Positions 11,360 through 23,600 of a stretch of 64,000 bases of DNA are shown here, piece by piece. A program made the translations under genes and the position numbers. The stretch is from NCBI GenBank assembly GCA_022702545.1, contig JAHRBC010000002.1, positions 8,804,001 through 8,868,000 of the forward strand, read 5' to 3'. The notes beneath the pieces are model-generated. The model saw nothing but the letters and a program-made list of their open reading frames with translations. It was not told the origin of the DNA and searched no databases. The first letter of the stretch is position 1; each line of letters starts with the position of its first letter. The stretch is from Phycomyces nitens. Taxonomy: Eukaryota > Mucoromycota > Mucoromycetes > Mucorales > Phycomycetaceae.

Positions 11360-13426
11360 AGAGTGTTGACCAACTGGCCATCGATCCTGGTTGGGGCAGG
11401 CTGGGAGAACACCATTTCACACAGTTCACCAGCAGCGCGAAGAGCAACAGGGAGGGAGTTGATGTACACAGAGTACAGGTGAGGGGAGAGCACGGATCCT
11501 TGGAGGACACCAGTGAGGGGTTGGAAGGAGAGGGAAGTGGCGCCAGAGAGGAGAATTTGGACGTGGACGTCATCGAAGAGGGATTGGAGGAGGGCAAGGA
11601 GAGCATCAGAGGCCAGTGGACGCAGGGACTTCCAAATTATGGAGTGGTCCACAGTGTCATATGCCGACTTGATGTCTAGAAAGGCAAGGACAGGAGGGTG
11701 TTTAAAGGCAACAGTATGCCGACGGACAAGTTCGTGCAAGCACAAGACTTGATCCAGGGCACTCCGTTGGCGGCGGAATCCACCTTGGGCCAGGTCGATG
11801 GTGGGAGAGGCATCTTCAATCATTGGGGCAAGGCAGTACTCCATCGCCTTCCTCAGGATCGAGGTCAGGCTGATGGGTCGGAAGTTTGAAGGATTGGTTG
11901 GGTCACCCTTTTTAAAGATGGGGACAACTTGTGCAGTGCGCCAGGCCAGAGGAGCAGAACCCCATTGCCAGCAGAGCTGGAAGAGGATGGCGAGGGAGGA
12001 GGAAGCTTTTTTGGCAACTGGATGGAGCATCTCAGTGCGCAGATGGTCAACACCAGGGGCCTTTTGGGCAGGGAGTTGGAGGAGTGTACACTCCACCAAG
12101 AGAGGATCAAATGGGCAAGATTCCTCAATCTCAATGGGTGACAGGATGGAGACGGTTTGGTTGGGAGGGCGGCGGGAAGGAAGGAATTGGCCAGAGAAGA
12201 TCTGTTGAAGATGGTCAGCCATACGATTGGCAGCAGCTTGGGGTCCACCAGGATCCACAAAAGTGGGGCATATTTGGCGGCTGTTGAGGATTCTCTTGAT
12301 GGTGGCAGTTGTTTTGGCGAGGGGTTGGCTGGTGAGTTTATGACAGAACTCTTTCCAGGTTTCACGGCGACGTCGCTGGACTGATAACCGAACCGCCTGA
12401 CATGCATCCTGGTGGCGCGTCCAGCATAAAGCCTTCTGCAAACCACTGGAGCAGCGCCAGCGTTGGTAACTACGTTCTCTCAGATCCATGGTTTCTTGAA
12501 GGTCCACCGACCAGAACCAGTACTTTTGCATGGTACGCGGCATGCGACGGCCAACAGCAGAGTCGAGGGCATCATATATAGCTTGAGCAAAAGCTGTGCA
12601 TAGGGTATCAATAGGAGGGGGGTAGGAGAGGAGAGGAAAGCACTGAACTGCTCAGTCAGATCGTCCAACGATCCAGAAACGGTATCGATGTAGATCTTCA
12701 GAGTGTCAGGCTGTGTAAGCTTGGAGAGATTCCAGAGCAGGCATGGATGGGAGGTAAGAGGAGGGGGAGGAGGGACAAAAGGAGTGAAGGTGAGGTTAAC
12801 TATTTTGTAGTCAGAGCCCAAGGAAAGATCAGAACGGATAAGCATAGAGGGATTCATAAGGGGGGAAGAGGAAAGAAAAAGGTCAATGACACTGGAACGA
12901 GGGTTGCCAGCCCCGCCAGAAAGAAAGGTAGGAAGGCCAAATGCAAGTAGCCCATTCCAACAAGTGAGGCCAGTTTCCTGGATCCACGAGAGGAGAGAGG
13001 TTCCTCGCAAAGTGGTAACATGATCGCCAATAAAGGCTCCCATGCAAGAATTAAAATCACCACAAAGGATGGTGTTGGAGGAGGGAATTGAGGTGGAGGA
13101 AAGGGGAAGATCGCGAACGATAGCAATTGCATCGATGTCAGAGAGGGAAGGAGGGAGGTAAAGACAGTGGATGGGAGAATGGAAATGGGGTAAGGGAAAG
13201 AAGGATTGACAAGGAGAGAGATACCCATGCAGCCGCAGCTAGCATTGGGGACAGACTGACCATAGGTATGGTACTGCTGCCAAGAAGTAGAGTAACGATG
13301 GGGGGAGAGGAGCCATGTTTTGGTGATGAAGAGGAGGGAGGAGGAGGAAGCATAGTGAAGGATTGAGGGTAGGGTTTGTTTGGCGAGCCCATTCGCATTC
13401 CATAACAAGATTGTTACTGGATTCAT
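11360..13426 (-). pseudogene. LINE copy 1 ORF2 (endonuclease/RT), frameshifted and interrupted
   Basis: Starts with MNPVTILLWNANGLAKQT at 13426, the opening strand of an APE-type endonuclease, and overlaps the ORF1 stop (ATGA). Compared with copy 2 it lacks about 50 bp near 13155-13175 and has six instead of seven G at about 12618. The reading frame therefore switches twice before the RT part (12543 downward, with LQLPAQKAPGVDHLRTEM and AFLDIKSAYDTVDHS). TE6 then cuts it before the FADD box. The last residues of the apparent ORF (to 11263) are TE6 sequence, not LINE. Inactive. Confidence 0.87.
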
Positions 13427-14925
13427 AGGTCGGAAAAGGAGTTGGAGGGAGTGCTGGCAGTGTGGATGGAGAGATCAGGGTTGGGTTGGGTGCGGCGAGG
13501 GGGGAGGATTTCGAGCAACTGCTCTTCACTAATCCAGCCCTGTTCACAGCAGGAACGGGCAACGGCAAACTTGACGGGGGCACGGATGAACCCAATGGCT
13601 CGAAGCATACGTTCATTGTGAACGTGGAGGGCTTTGGAGGCACGGTCCTCAGGAGAAAGAGTGGCAAGGGCAGGGTCACGGAGGTGGACAGGGTCCAGGG
13701 GGTCGAAAGTCTTGAGTGTCTCCACTCCATAACCAGCCAGAATGGCCGTGAGTTCAGGGGCATATTCATTGTGAACCAACATACCCATAACCTTGTGGTC
13801 AGGGTAGTGAAGGTCCAACACACGAGCATTGTCAATCTTCAGTTTGCGAAGACGTTGGCGTTGGGCACTGATTGGGAGGCGGGTGGCGTTGGGGACATAG
13901 ACGATCTGGAAACCAGGGTCTTCATCCTCACGAACAGTCAATCCACGCACAACCGCAGCAATGGCCTTGGCAGTGGGGGCTTTACGTCTGGGCTTGGGGG
14001 AGGACTTGGCAGCCGCAGAAGTATAGCTAGGCTTCTGGGAGGAGGTTGGTGCAGATGGGGAAGGGGATAAGGAGGGGAAGTCGGTGTACTGGGTGGCAGA
14101 AGGCTTGGGGGAGACATGGGCATACTTGGATGCAGCTGCACCTTGGGAAAAGTCAGGCTGAGCCTGGGACAACCGAGCAATAGTGGCCTCAGCCGCAGAC
14201 AAGGCCTCCTTCAAACGGGAATTCTCCCGCAGGACATCTTCCATGGCATTGACCCTAATGGTCAGATCATAGACCAGGGTCCAGAGGTCTTGGGTGGGAG
14301 GGGGAAGGGCTTGGGGAGGGGGGACATCATCGTCCAGAATCTCCACAACATCGTCCATAGAGATAGAATCATCCTGGATGGGGACAGCAGGGGAGGAAGG
14401 GCGGCTAGAGGCAAGGACCTCAGGGATCTTATGCTGGACCCCATTAATGAGGGCCTGCATGGAAGAGGCATTGTAGTGCGCGCCACAGCGGCACTTGAAC
14501 TGGGGGCTGCCAGTTGAGGTTGCAGACCCATTGGAGACCATTTTGCCAGTATTCTGGCAACGGGAACAGGTCAGGACTGGGCGAAACTTCACAAAGTCTG
14601 CCTTGAGGCCAGAGAGGAGGATGGTGGTGGGAGAGGTACCATTAGAGGGGTGGGGAACGGATTTCTGAGAGCCAATCATCAGAGGAGGAGGGGAGAAAAA
14701 ATTTTCTGGGAAAATGGGAGGGGGGGGAGAAACAAATGAAAGCTCTGAAACAGGGACGAAAAAGTGCGAAGTAGAGGGTAAGAGGCCAGAAACACTTGCA
14801 GAGAAGGCAGAGAGAGCAGAAGTTGAGCGTACAGGTACGGGCAACCGAGATGGTGTTGGAGATGCTAACAATCGGGAGCGATTATGGGACAGATGCAAAG
14901 ATCTTGATGATGGCGATGTAGACAA
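13423..14925 (-). CDS. LINE copy 1 ORF1 protein, 500 aa, intact
   Basis: The long open frame begins MSTSPSSRSLHLSHNRS. A Ser/Pro-rich N-terminus precedes a Cys cluster (CSRCQ...FKCRCGAHYN, about residues 119-153), which looks like a small zinc-binding module. A predicted coiled coil (VNAMEDVLRENSRLKEAL, about residues 230-265) follows, then a conserved C-terminal half with repeated basic and hydrophobic stretches. ORF1 proteins of non-LTR elements bind RNA and form the particle with ORF2; that role is inferred from position and layout. The stop TGA overlaps the ORF2 ATG as ATGA, suggesting termination-reinitiation. The copy-2 homologue is split by TE4. Confidence 0.82.
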   Translation of the reverse strand: MSTSPSSRSLHLSHNRSRLLASPTPSRLPVPVRSTSALSAFSASVSGLLPSTSHFFVPVSELSFVSPPPPIFPENFFSPPPLMIGSQKSVPHPSNGTSPTTILLSGLKADFVKFRPVLTCSRCQNTGKMVSNGSATSTGSPQFKCRCGAHYNASSMQALINGVQHKIPEVLASSRPSSPAVPIQDDSISMDDVVEILDDDVPPPQALPPPTQDLWTLVYDLTIRVNAMEDVLRENSRLKEALSAAEATIARLSQAQPDFSQGAAASKYAHVSPKPSATQYTDFPSLSPSPSAPTSSQKPSYTSAAAKSSPKPRRKAPTAKAIAAVVRGLTVREDEDPGFQIVYVPNATRLPISAQRQRLRKLKIDNARVLDLHYPDHKVMGMLVHNEYAPELTAILAGYGVETLKTFDPLDPVHLRDPALATLSPEDRASKALHVHNERMLRAIGFIRAPVKFAVARSCCEQGWISEEQLLEILPPRRTQPNPDLSIHTASTPSNSFSDL

Positions 14926-15099
14926 TGTGGCAAAAAGTTATCGGAATTGGATGAAAATTGGGGAGGATGTATAAAAGACAATGACGATCAAGCCTGCTGC
15001 AAAAAACAATAGGGTTGATAGACTAGTTAAAGAGGTATGGGCTAAAGAAGTATGTTATCGGGGTTTGAATCCAAAAAATTGATCTTTAAACGGAAGAAG

Positions 15100-15779
15100 T
15101 GACGCGTGATGTGTTTGTATGGTTGTGTATGGTAACCGAACGGGCGACAAATAAAATATATAAAAGAAACAATGAAAGAACCAGTAAAAGACTAACGAAA
15201 CTCAACAGAAATATCCCCAAAATGACCGGGCAAAATATAACTGCTCTTCAGAGATCGAGAGCTTAAACTCAAAAGAATAAAATAACCGTAAAATTGATCG
15301 TAAAACTGACTGATGATCTTTATTCATTAGAAAAGAATGTCTTTTATAGACAAAGAAAATAACTAAAAGAATAACCGAAAAATGAAATAATAAAATAATA
15401 AAATGATGCCATCAAGGCCAAAGGAAAAATATAATAAAAAAAAATACTATAACATAGTAAAGAAAATGGTAAGACAAAGAAGTAGGGGAAATAAACTAAA
15501 GAAGTACAGAATGGTGCAATCCTGCAAGAAAGTGAGAAAGGATTCACAAAGGAAATATAAAAGGAAAGAGTATAAAAAAAGGAAATAATAAAATGTGATA
15601 AAATAAAATAAAGAAAAATTGAAAAGAAAGAGAAATAAAGAAACTCGGGGATCGGCCATCCTTACTCAGCTCGGACTTCTTCTTCGGACTGGTCTGGCAT
15701 CCGACCCCTCCTAGGCCTGTTCCGGGCCCTTGGTCCGGCTTCATGGTCGAAACCGAACCTGCCCACAACACACGTGTCA
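15100..15779 (-). repeat. Solo LTR D1 (gypsy family related to C)
   Basis: 680 bp, minus orientation, with TG...CA ends (plus-strand TGACGCGTGATG... to ...CACGTGTCA). Flanked on both sides by GAAG (15096-15099, 15780-15783). The end sequences match those of LTR C at 25717-26908 and 53216. A TATAAAAGAC promoter-like motif lies on the minus strand. No internal retroelement sequence is attached, so it is a solo LTR. Confidence 0.85.
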
Positions 15780-15783
15780 GAAG

Positions 15784-16535
15784 TGACGCGTGATGTGTGT
15801 ATACGGTTGTGTATAGTGACGAACGACGGCAAATAATAAAACGATAATAAAGATAAAGAAAATGACTAACAAAACTCAACAGTATATTCCCAAAATGTAA
15901 CCGGGCAAAATATCACTGCTCTTCAGAGATCGAAAAGTACAAATAAAATAAAATAGAACCGGTATTAAACCCAACGAAAGATATCTTTTATTGATTGAAA
16001 ACTGAATGTCTTTTATAGACATTCAGAATTGAAAAAGAATAACTGAAAATAATAAAATAAATGGATGGAATTGTGCCATCGCAGTCAAGGTAAAACAAAG
16101 AATAAAGAAATAAGTGAATAAAATGATGTAATTCTAGACAAGTGTGATAAAGTATAGTATAAAAATATTGTAAAAATAATAAAGGTAAAAATGGAAGAAG
16201 TACATTGTACAAAGACAATTGTTTAAAGAGGTGTAAAATGGTGCAATCCTGCAAGAAGGTGTCAAGGATTCACAAAAGAAATAGGAAAGGAAATAATATA
16301 AAAAAGGAAATAAATAAATGTGATAAAATAAAAATGGGAAAAGACTGGGAAGAAAGAAAAATATAGAAACTCGGGGATTGCCCAGCCAACGTCACCTCAC
16401 CGGAAACCTGCCCAACTCACTCGGCTCGGACTTCTTACTCGGACTTGTCCGGCCACCGACCCCTCCTACGTCTATGTCCGGGCCCTTGGTCCGGCTTCAT
16501 GGTCGAAACCGAACCTGCCCACAACACACGTGTCA
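15784..16535 (-). repeat. Solo LTR D2, directly after D1
   Basis: 752 bp, same family, ends and orientation as D1. Flanked by GAAG at 15780-15783 and 16536-16539, so the three GAAG copies are shared in a LTR-GAAG-LTR chain. It is followed by TGTGT and the first 15 nt of a tRNA-Val gene. Confidence 0.85.
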
Positions 16536-16544
16536 GAAGTGTGT

Positions 16545-16559
16545 GGTTTCTTGGTGTAG
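16545..16559 (+). tRNA. tRNA-Val 5' stub (15 nt), split by LINE copy 2
   Basis: GGTTTCTTGGTGTAG is identical to the first 15 nt of the intact tRNA-Val at 53206-53133, and the five bases before it (TGTGT) are also identical. Directly after the stub the sequence becomes the 3' end of LINE copy 2. Not a functional gene. Confidence 0.75.
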
Positions 16560-16857
16560 GTAAAAGTGTTTATTTGGAAGGCTAGTGGGCACACGCACTA
16601 TAGTGCTATTGCCCGCCTTTAAGAGTACAGAAAAATGGAAAGATATGAAAAAAACCCTAGGTGAAAAAGGGAAAAACTGGGGGAAGGAGACTAAGCTAAG
16701 GGGAACAAAAATGTGGGGAAGGTGGTGTAACAGCAGAAAATTCATGCAGAACGTAAAATTAAAATAAAATAAAAGGGGAAAGAAAAGAAAAAAGGAAATC
16801 TAAGCTAACGGAGACAGAGGAGGAGAGGGGGGCAGAGGATGAAAGAGGTGGCCAGTC

Positions 16858-19800
16858 TCACTTCGGGAGCCAGTTGAGGAAGAGTTTGCCACGCTCACGT
16901 TCTTTACCATCAGTCATTACGACGTCAGGAAGGCAGATCTTGTCAATCTCAAAGAGGATATGGCACAGGACAGGCCAGGTGAAGTTCCAAAATGAGTTGC
17001 GTTTGGTGTTGGTAGGCTTTCGTTGAGGGAGCAGGTTGAGAATATGGTCGATGGGGTTGGGAAGGACAGTGGAGTAGAGGTGGAGACGGATGGCAGCACC
17101 AGTGCACTCAAGTACATGGCAGCGGCTGGTAGTGTGGGAACCACAGGAGCAAGGGCGAGGACGACCAGGGAGCCAACCCATACGCCAGTGAATAAATCGG
17201 CTGCGTTCATGGGTGGTCATAGGAAGCCAGAGGATTGGATCGACACCAAGGGTTGGGTGACAGGCAGAGAGGAGGATTTGTTGGGAGCGTTGCAAGCAGA
17301 GGCTCCTATTCAAAAATGAACGGATGGCATGCTTACAAGCTTTGGGATCGGCAGAGGAAGGATTGGAGAGGGACAACCAGATGGGATTAGCTTGGAGCTT
17401 AAACCATTGGTGCGCAGGGTTGGTGAGGATGGGGCGAAGGAGAGTGAAGAGGGCATCGTCAGGGAGCCAGAAAGCGCGACGGACAAACTTGAATCCCAAG
17501 GTCAGGATACGTTCCCTCATGTTGGGGAGGTTGCCAAGATGGCGGAAGACGGAGGTGGAAGAGGTGGAATGGCCACCGAAGATCATGCGGAGGCATGTGT
17601 CTTGGGCTTTTTCCAGCGTTTTGACCTGTTTCTCGTTGAAACATGAGATGGCCAGGCCATACTCAAATTTCGGGCGGATGAATTGGCGGTACAAACAGAT
17701 GGAGAGGAGATGGGAAACGCCAGTGTTGTTGACACCAAGGGAGTGTATGACTCGCATGCTATTAATAGCAGAGGCGCAGTTTCGAGAGAGGAGGAGGGAG
17801 GGATCAATGGTGCCCTTTTCAGAGAAAGGAACACCAAGGTACGGGAAGGAGGAAGCATGGGGAATCGGCACATTGTAGAGGGAGAAGGAAGGGGGGGAAA
17901 GGGAAAGGGAATGGTGTAGGATCACACATTTGCTTGGGCTCCAGCGGTAGCCAAGTTCCTGGGAGTGTTGCTCCGCAGAGTTGAGGATGACGGGCATGGC
18001 CTCAGGGGTGGCAATGATGGCGACGTCATCAGCAAACAACAGAGTGTTGACCAACTGGCCATCGATCCTGGTTGGGGCAGGCTGGGAGAACACCGTTTCA
18101 CACAGTTCACCAGCCGCACGAAGAGCAACGGGGAGAGAGTTGATGTACACAGAGTACAGGTGGGGAGAGAGCACGGATCCTTGGAGGACACCAGTGAGGG
18201 GTTGAAAGGAGAGGGATGTGGCGCCAGAGAGGAGGATTTGGACGTGGACGTCGTCGAAGAGGGATTGGAGGAGGGCGAGGAGAGCATCAGAGGCCAGCGG
18301 ACGCAGGGACTTCCAAATTATGGAGCGGTCCACAGTGTCATATGCCGACTTGATGTCTAGGAAGGCAAGGACAGGGGGGTGTTTGAAGGCAACGGTATGC
18401 TGACGGACAAGTTCGTGCAAGCACAACACTTGGTCAAGGGCGCTTCTTTGGCGGCGGAATCCACCTTGGGCCAGGTTGATGGTGGGAGAGGCATCTTCAA
18501 TCGTTGGGGCAAGGCAGTACTCCATCGCCTTCCTCAGGATCGAGGTCAGGCTGATGGGTCGGAAGTTTGAAGGATTGGTTGGGTCACCCTTTTTAAAGAT
18601 GGGGACAACTTGTGCAGTGCGCCAGGCCAGAGGAGCAGAACCCCATTGCCAGCAGAGCTGGAAGAGGATGGCGAGGGAGGAGGAAGCTTTTTTGGCAACT
18701 GGATGGAGCATCTCAGTGCGCAGATGGTCAACACCAGGGGCCTTTCGGGCAGGGAGTTGGAGGAGTGTACACTCCACCAAGAGAGGATCAAATGGGCAAG
18801 ATTCCTCAATCTCAATGGGTGACAGGATGGAGACGGTTTGGTTGGGAGGGCGGCGGGAAGGAAGGAATTGGCCAGAGAAGATCTGTTGAAGATGGTCAGC
18901 CATATGATTGGCAGCAGCTTGGGGTCCACCAGGATCCACAAAAGTGGGGCATATTTGGCGGCTGTTGCGGATTCTCTTGATGGTGGCAGTTGTTTTGGCG
19001 AGGGGTTGGCTGGTGAGTTTATGACAGAACTCTTTCCAGGTTTCACGGCGACGTCGCTGGACTGATAACCGAACCGCCTGACATGCATCCTGGTGGCGCG
19101 TCCAGCATAAAGCCTTCTGCAAACCACTGGAGCAGTGCCAGCGTTGGTAACTACGTTCTCTCAGATCCATGGTTTCTTGAAGGTCCACCGACCAGAACCA
19201 GTACTTTTGCATGGTACGCGGCGTGCGACGGCCAACATCAGAGTCAAGGGCATCATATATAGCTTGAGCAAAAGCTGTGCATAGGGTATCAATAGGAGGG
19301 GGGGTAGGAGAGGAGAGGAAAGCACTGAACTGCTCAGTCAGATCGTCCAATGATCCAGAAACGGTATCGATGTAAATCTTCAGAGTGTCAGGCTGAGCAA
19401 GCTTGGAGAGATTCCAGAGCAGGCGCGGATGGGAGGTAAGAGGAGGGGGAGGAGGGACAAAAGGAGTGAAGGTGAGGTTGACCATTTTGTGGTCAGAGCC
19501 CAAGGAAAGATCGGAACGGATAAGCATAGAGGGATTCATAAGGGGGGAAGAGGAAAGAAAAAGGTCAATGACACTGGAACGAGGGTTGCCAGCCCCGCCA
19601 GAAAGAAAGGTAGGAAGGCCAAATGCAAGTAGCTCATTCCAACAAGTGAGGCCAGTTTCCTGGATCCACGAGAGGAGAGAGGTTCCTCGCGAAGTGGTAA
19701 CATGATCACCAATAAAGGATCCCATGCGAGAATTAAAATCTCCACAAAGGATGGTGTTGGAGGAGGGGATTGAGGTGGAGGAAAGAGGAAGATCGCGAAC

Positions 19801-20153
19801 GATAGCAATTGCATCGATGTCAGAGAGGGAAGGAGTGAGGTAAAGGCAGTGGATGAGACAATCGAATACAATGCATGAAAGGACATAGGGAGAGGTGGAT
19901 GGGAGAACGGAAATGGGGTAAGGGAAAGAAGGATTGACAAGGAGAGAGATACCCATGCAGCCGCGGCTAGCATTGGAGACAGACTGACCGTAGGTATGGT
20001 ACTGCTGCCAAGAAGTAGAGTAACGATGGGGGAGAGGAGCCATGTTTCGGTAATGAAGAGGAGGGAGGATGAGGAAGCATAGTGAAGGATTGAAGGTAGG
20101 GTTTGTTTGGCGAGCCCATTCGCATTCCATAACGAGATTGTTACTGGATTCAT
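16858..20153 (-). CDS. LINE copy 2 ORF2: APE endonuclease plus reverse transcriptase
   Basis: The protein starts MNPVTISLWNANGLAKQT at 20153. A G5 run at about 20030 (G6 in copy 1) breaks the frame after residue about 42; from there one open frame runs to the stop at 16858. Visible parts are the endonuclease with CGDFNSRMG and a C-terminal SDHKM; RT with NFRPISLTSILRKAMEY, QGGFRRQRSALDQV, AFLDIKSAYDTVDRS, GVLQGSVLSPHLYSVYIN and FADDVAII; and a final CSCGSHTTSRCHVLEC, a zinc-knuckle-like zf-RVT end. No RNase H domain is seen. It would nick the target and prime cDNA synthesis. Apart from the one homopolymer shift it looks intact, so this could be a read error in a working gene. Confidence 0.88.
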
Positions 20154-20612
20154 AGGTCAGAAAAGGAGTGGGAGGGAGTGCTGGCAGTGTGGATGGAGAG
20201 ATCAGGGTTGGGTTGGGTGCGGCGAGGGGGGAGGATTTCGAGCAACTGCTCTTCACTGATCCAGCCCTGTTCACAGCAGGAACGGGCAACGGCAAACTTG
20301 ACAGGGGCACGGATGAACCCAATGGCTCGAAGCATACGTTCATTGTGAACGTGGAGGGCTTTAGAGGCACGGTCCTCAGGAGAAAGAGTGGCAAGAGCAG
20401 GGTCACGGAGGTGGACAGGGTCCAGAGGGTCGAAAGTCTTGAGTGTCTCCACTCCATAGCCAGCCAGAATGGTCGTGAGTTCAGGGGCATATTCATTGTG
20501 AACCAACATACCCATAACCTTACAATCAGGGTAATGAAGGTCTAGGACACGGGCATTGTCAATCTTCAATTTCCGAAGACGTTGGCGTTGGGCACTAATG
20601 GGGAGACGGACA

Positions 20613-23600
20613 CACTACGGCGAGAGGAGTGGGAACAGCTACCGAAACGGTAACATAACTGCCGTTTTTTCTGATTTTAGACTGCTTTTTCTCTGCAGAT
20701 TGTGGTTGAAAGGTAATGTCATCGATCCCGATTCATAAAAGTCGCATGGAATCTCTTTTCCTCTGGCAATGAGGTAGTTGTAGTACCATAGAAAGGGCTC
20801 GTAAAATTTTAGGTAACGTTGTTTATCGAAATGAGCATTTTATTTGGTGTTGAAGATGTTGCGCATTCTTGAGAAAAATAATTTTTGTCCTGTGTGAACG
20901 AAACGGTAACATAACTACCGTTTTTTGAAACCGAATTTTTGTTTTTGACATTATTAGCTGCTTTATTTTATTTGGTGTCCGTATAATAATATAAAGAAGT
21001 ATAGAGAGGGCATTATAAAGAATGAATTATAGAATAGAGAGGCTACTCATGGTGACGCGTCAATTATTCTTGAATATGTAGTACAGTGCAATAAAATAGA
21101 ATTATTTCCGTCTGGTAGGTATTGATTGAGTCGTTGATGTTGGACGTCATCTACATTAACAACTGCAAATGTCGGTTGTAGTATATAGCCCGTTGTACAA
21201 AGTACGGGCTGCTACTTTATTTCTGCTACATACAAGTCATCGTTTGCAATGCCGTGCTCCTTCATGAGTTTTTTCTAAAGTAACAAAGTATTGACTAGAG
21301 TCTTAATCTCTATACTAAAAGTAGAGATGAACAATAGTAATGAGCTGGTTTTCATTAGTTATATTGTGATTACTAGGTAAGCATGTACAAATAGCAAGTG
21401 ATTCTTACTTTGTGTTTTTACTAATACTATATTTATTTTCTACAAGGACAAGGGGGTGTTGGGTGGTGATTGTTGGTGCTAATCTTGCCGATTGGGTATT
21501 TAAATGAAGAATGCAAAGTTGAATCCGTCCAATGATGGACATTAACAATGACAGTGGAAAAATCAACCTCCATAGCATTCAAATCAGTATGTCACAGGTA
21601 ATAACTAAACAGAACTTCATTTATACTATTCTTATGCCATGTATAACATTAATATTTAAATAGAAAAATTGACTGAAAAGCTTACACAGTTGGTCACCAC
21701 TTCTCCCATTGAAAATATCCCAAAAACGAGCTTTAGTATATGTATGTGGTTACAAAAGTTTAATATTATGATACATACTCATTGCTATATTGATATAGCC
21801 GCGAATTTCAAAGTATCTAATGAGCTTATCCAGTTTACTTATAATTCTCTCTATGAATTGAGTGGAACAGCTTTGTAATGGGCCTCGGCGATTTATTATA
21901 TGAAAAAAGGTGTGTCAGGTAATTTTGAATAGTTTATAAGAGACCGAGATATAGTCTTGCTATAAACTTGTTGGGAAAGTAAGTTGCGCAGATTCTTAAA
22001 GTGTATCTTATGGAAAAGGTAATAATCGATTGTAACAACAATAAAATACTATACTATGATTTAACTTGTGTTTTTATTTTATCTGGCAACGCAAAAGTTA
22101 TATTAAGATACAAGGGCCATTCCTTTGTTCACAATGTAAAGGATATGGTTATTATCCATGCTTGGCAAGTATCGGACAGCAAGCTATTTTATTAATATTT
22201 TTACCAAAAACCTTTGCAGTCAAATGAAGATTGATCAACCCAAAGGGACATTCAAAAGTCAATAGTTTGTTAAAGTGTTTGGTTTGTATATATTTTTCAT
22301 TTATTATAAATGGATATTTGGTATAAAAAGGGATCTATTGGACAAATACCTTGATTAGCTTGGTAAGTTAGCAATTGATACAGGTGGTGGTCTCAAAGAA
22401 AAGAGTAAACTTCATTTACATAATATGCTTTATCATTAAGATCAAAAAATACGGCACAAGAGAACCCTAGAGAATAACCTTTGTTTTTGTTAATATTTTT
22501 CTCAAACCATCCTTTGACTATGAATCGCGGCATCAACTAAAAGCATGGTCTTATATTATCAAACACTATTTAATTGACGAGAACACTATCCTATGGCCAT
22601 AAAATAATATAATGGTCTATCTCAGAATCAATATAAATATTATAGAATGCTGTGCACCAAAAGACTTGGAAAAGGCTTTACAATCAATAACCAAGCTCAT
22701 AAATAAATAATAGAGAATAATAAAGTAAGTTGACTCTTTAATATATGTTTTGAATACACATTATAGTTAATACAATATTATTTATCACAATATAGCAGCA
22801 AAGTGCAAGTCGTTCTTTTCTTTTTTGAAGATGAGATGTTGCAACTTGGTGATGGCGTCGAATTAGCAATCATGACAGATGTGCAACGGGTGATTGCTTT
22901 GTTGATCATCTATTGCTAATCTAATGCCAATATAATATTTCTACTCTTTAATATAGCTCTATACCGCCAAAAACGAGTATTGTGTAAGTGCTAAGCAATA
23001 AAACAAGGGTTTAAGATTGTTCTTTTAGGCAACTCTTATTGGCCCCGTTGCATTTTTAGCATATGCTTAGTGTGCTTTCTTTTTTCTTTTTCTTTTTGCT
23101 TCTCTTGTCTTGTCTTTGCAATGACTCTTTGAATTAAAACCAAATGAGCCTCCTTCATGTAAGATCGGCACGGTTATAAACACCTGATTGACATCCCGAT
23201 TGAACCATCTTTAGCTCGATTACCTTTGATTTAGGAATGAAATGCAGCTCGCTCTTTTTCCCCCAGAAACAAAAGAGCGAAAACTTTTATGGCTATATTA
23301 CAATACGGTTTGTCCTTTTTACACTTGGCAATCTCTGTAAGATATACACTTTTCTTTTCTAATGAGCTGATTACTCTGTTTGCTACAATGAGATTCGAAT
23401 CAGTTTTGAATCATATGATTTGAATATGCCAAAGTTGATTTTCTATGGTAAGACGATTGTCTAATAATTATATTATTCTTCAACTAATTTTTCAGTACAT
23501 ATTCTATTGACCTCCTATTACATATAGTGTTTATTTCTGGAGATCCCTTTCAGTATAATCATTCAAAACAAGAGGCATGGTATAGTAATTGACAAGCATA

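Larger units (their letters stand above)
11360..15095 (-). mobile_element. LINE copy 1, 5' part (ORF1 and first part of ORF2)
   Basis: Minus-strand non-LTR retrotransposon matching LINE copy 2 (16560-25712) throughout. It continues beyond TE6 at 3557-2938. The 5' leader (14926 to about 15095) has no ORF and is near-identical to 25543-25712. Immediately beyond it is GAAG followed by a solo LTR. The order is leader, ORF1, ORF2 with an APE-type endonuclease and reverse transcriptase. Confidence 0.9.

Noticed and set aside
11331..13398. Plus-strand ORFs opposite LINE ORF1 and ORF2
   Set aside because: Shadow frames of a GC-richer coding strand; they recur in the second LINE copy only because the minus-strand genes do.
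15060..15080. GGGTTTGAATCC as a tRNA T-arm
   Set aside because: No acceptor, anticodon or D arm could be paired around it; it also recurs as part of the LINE leader at 25680.
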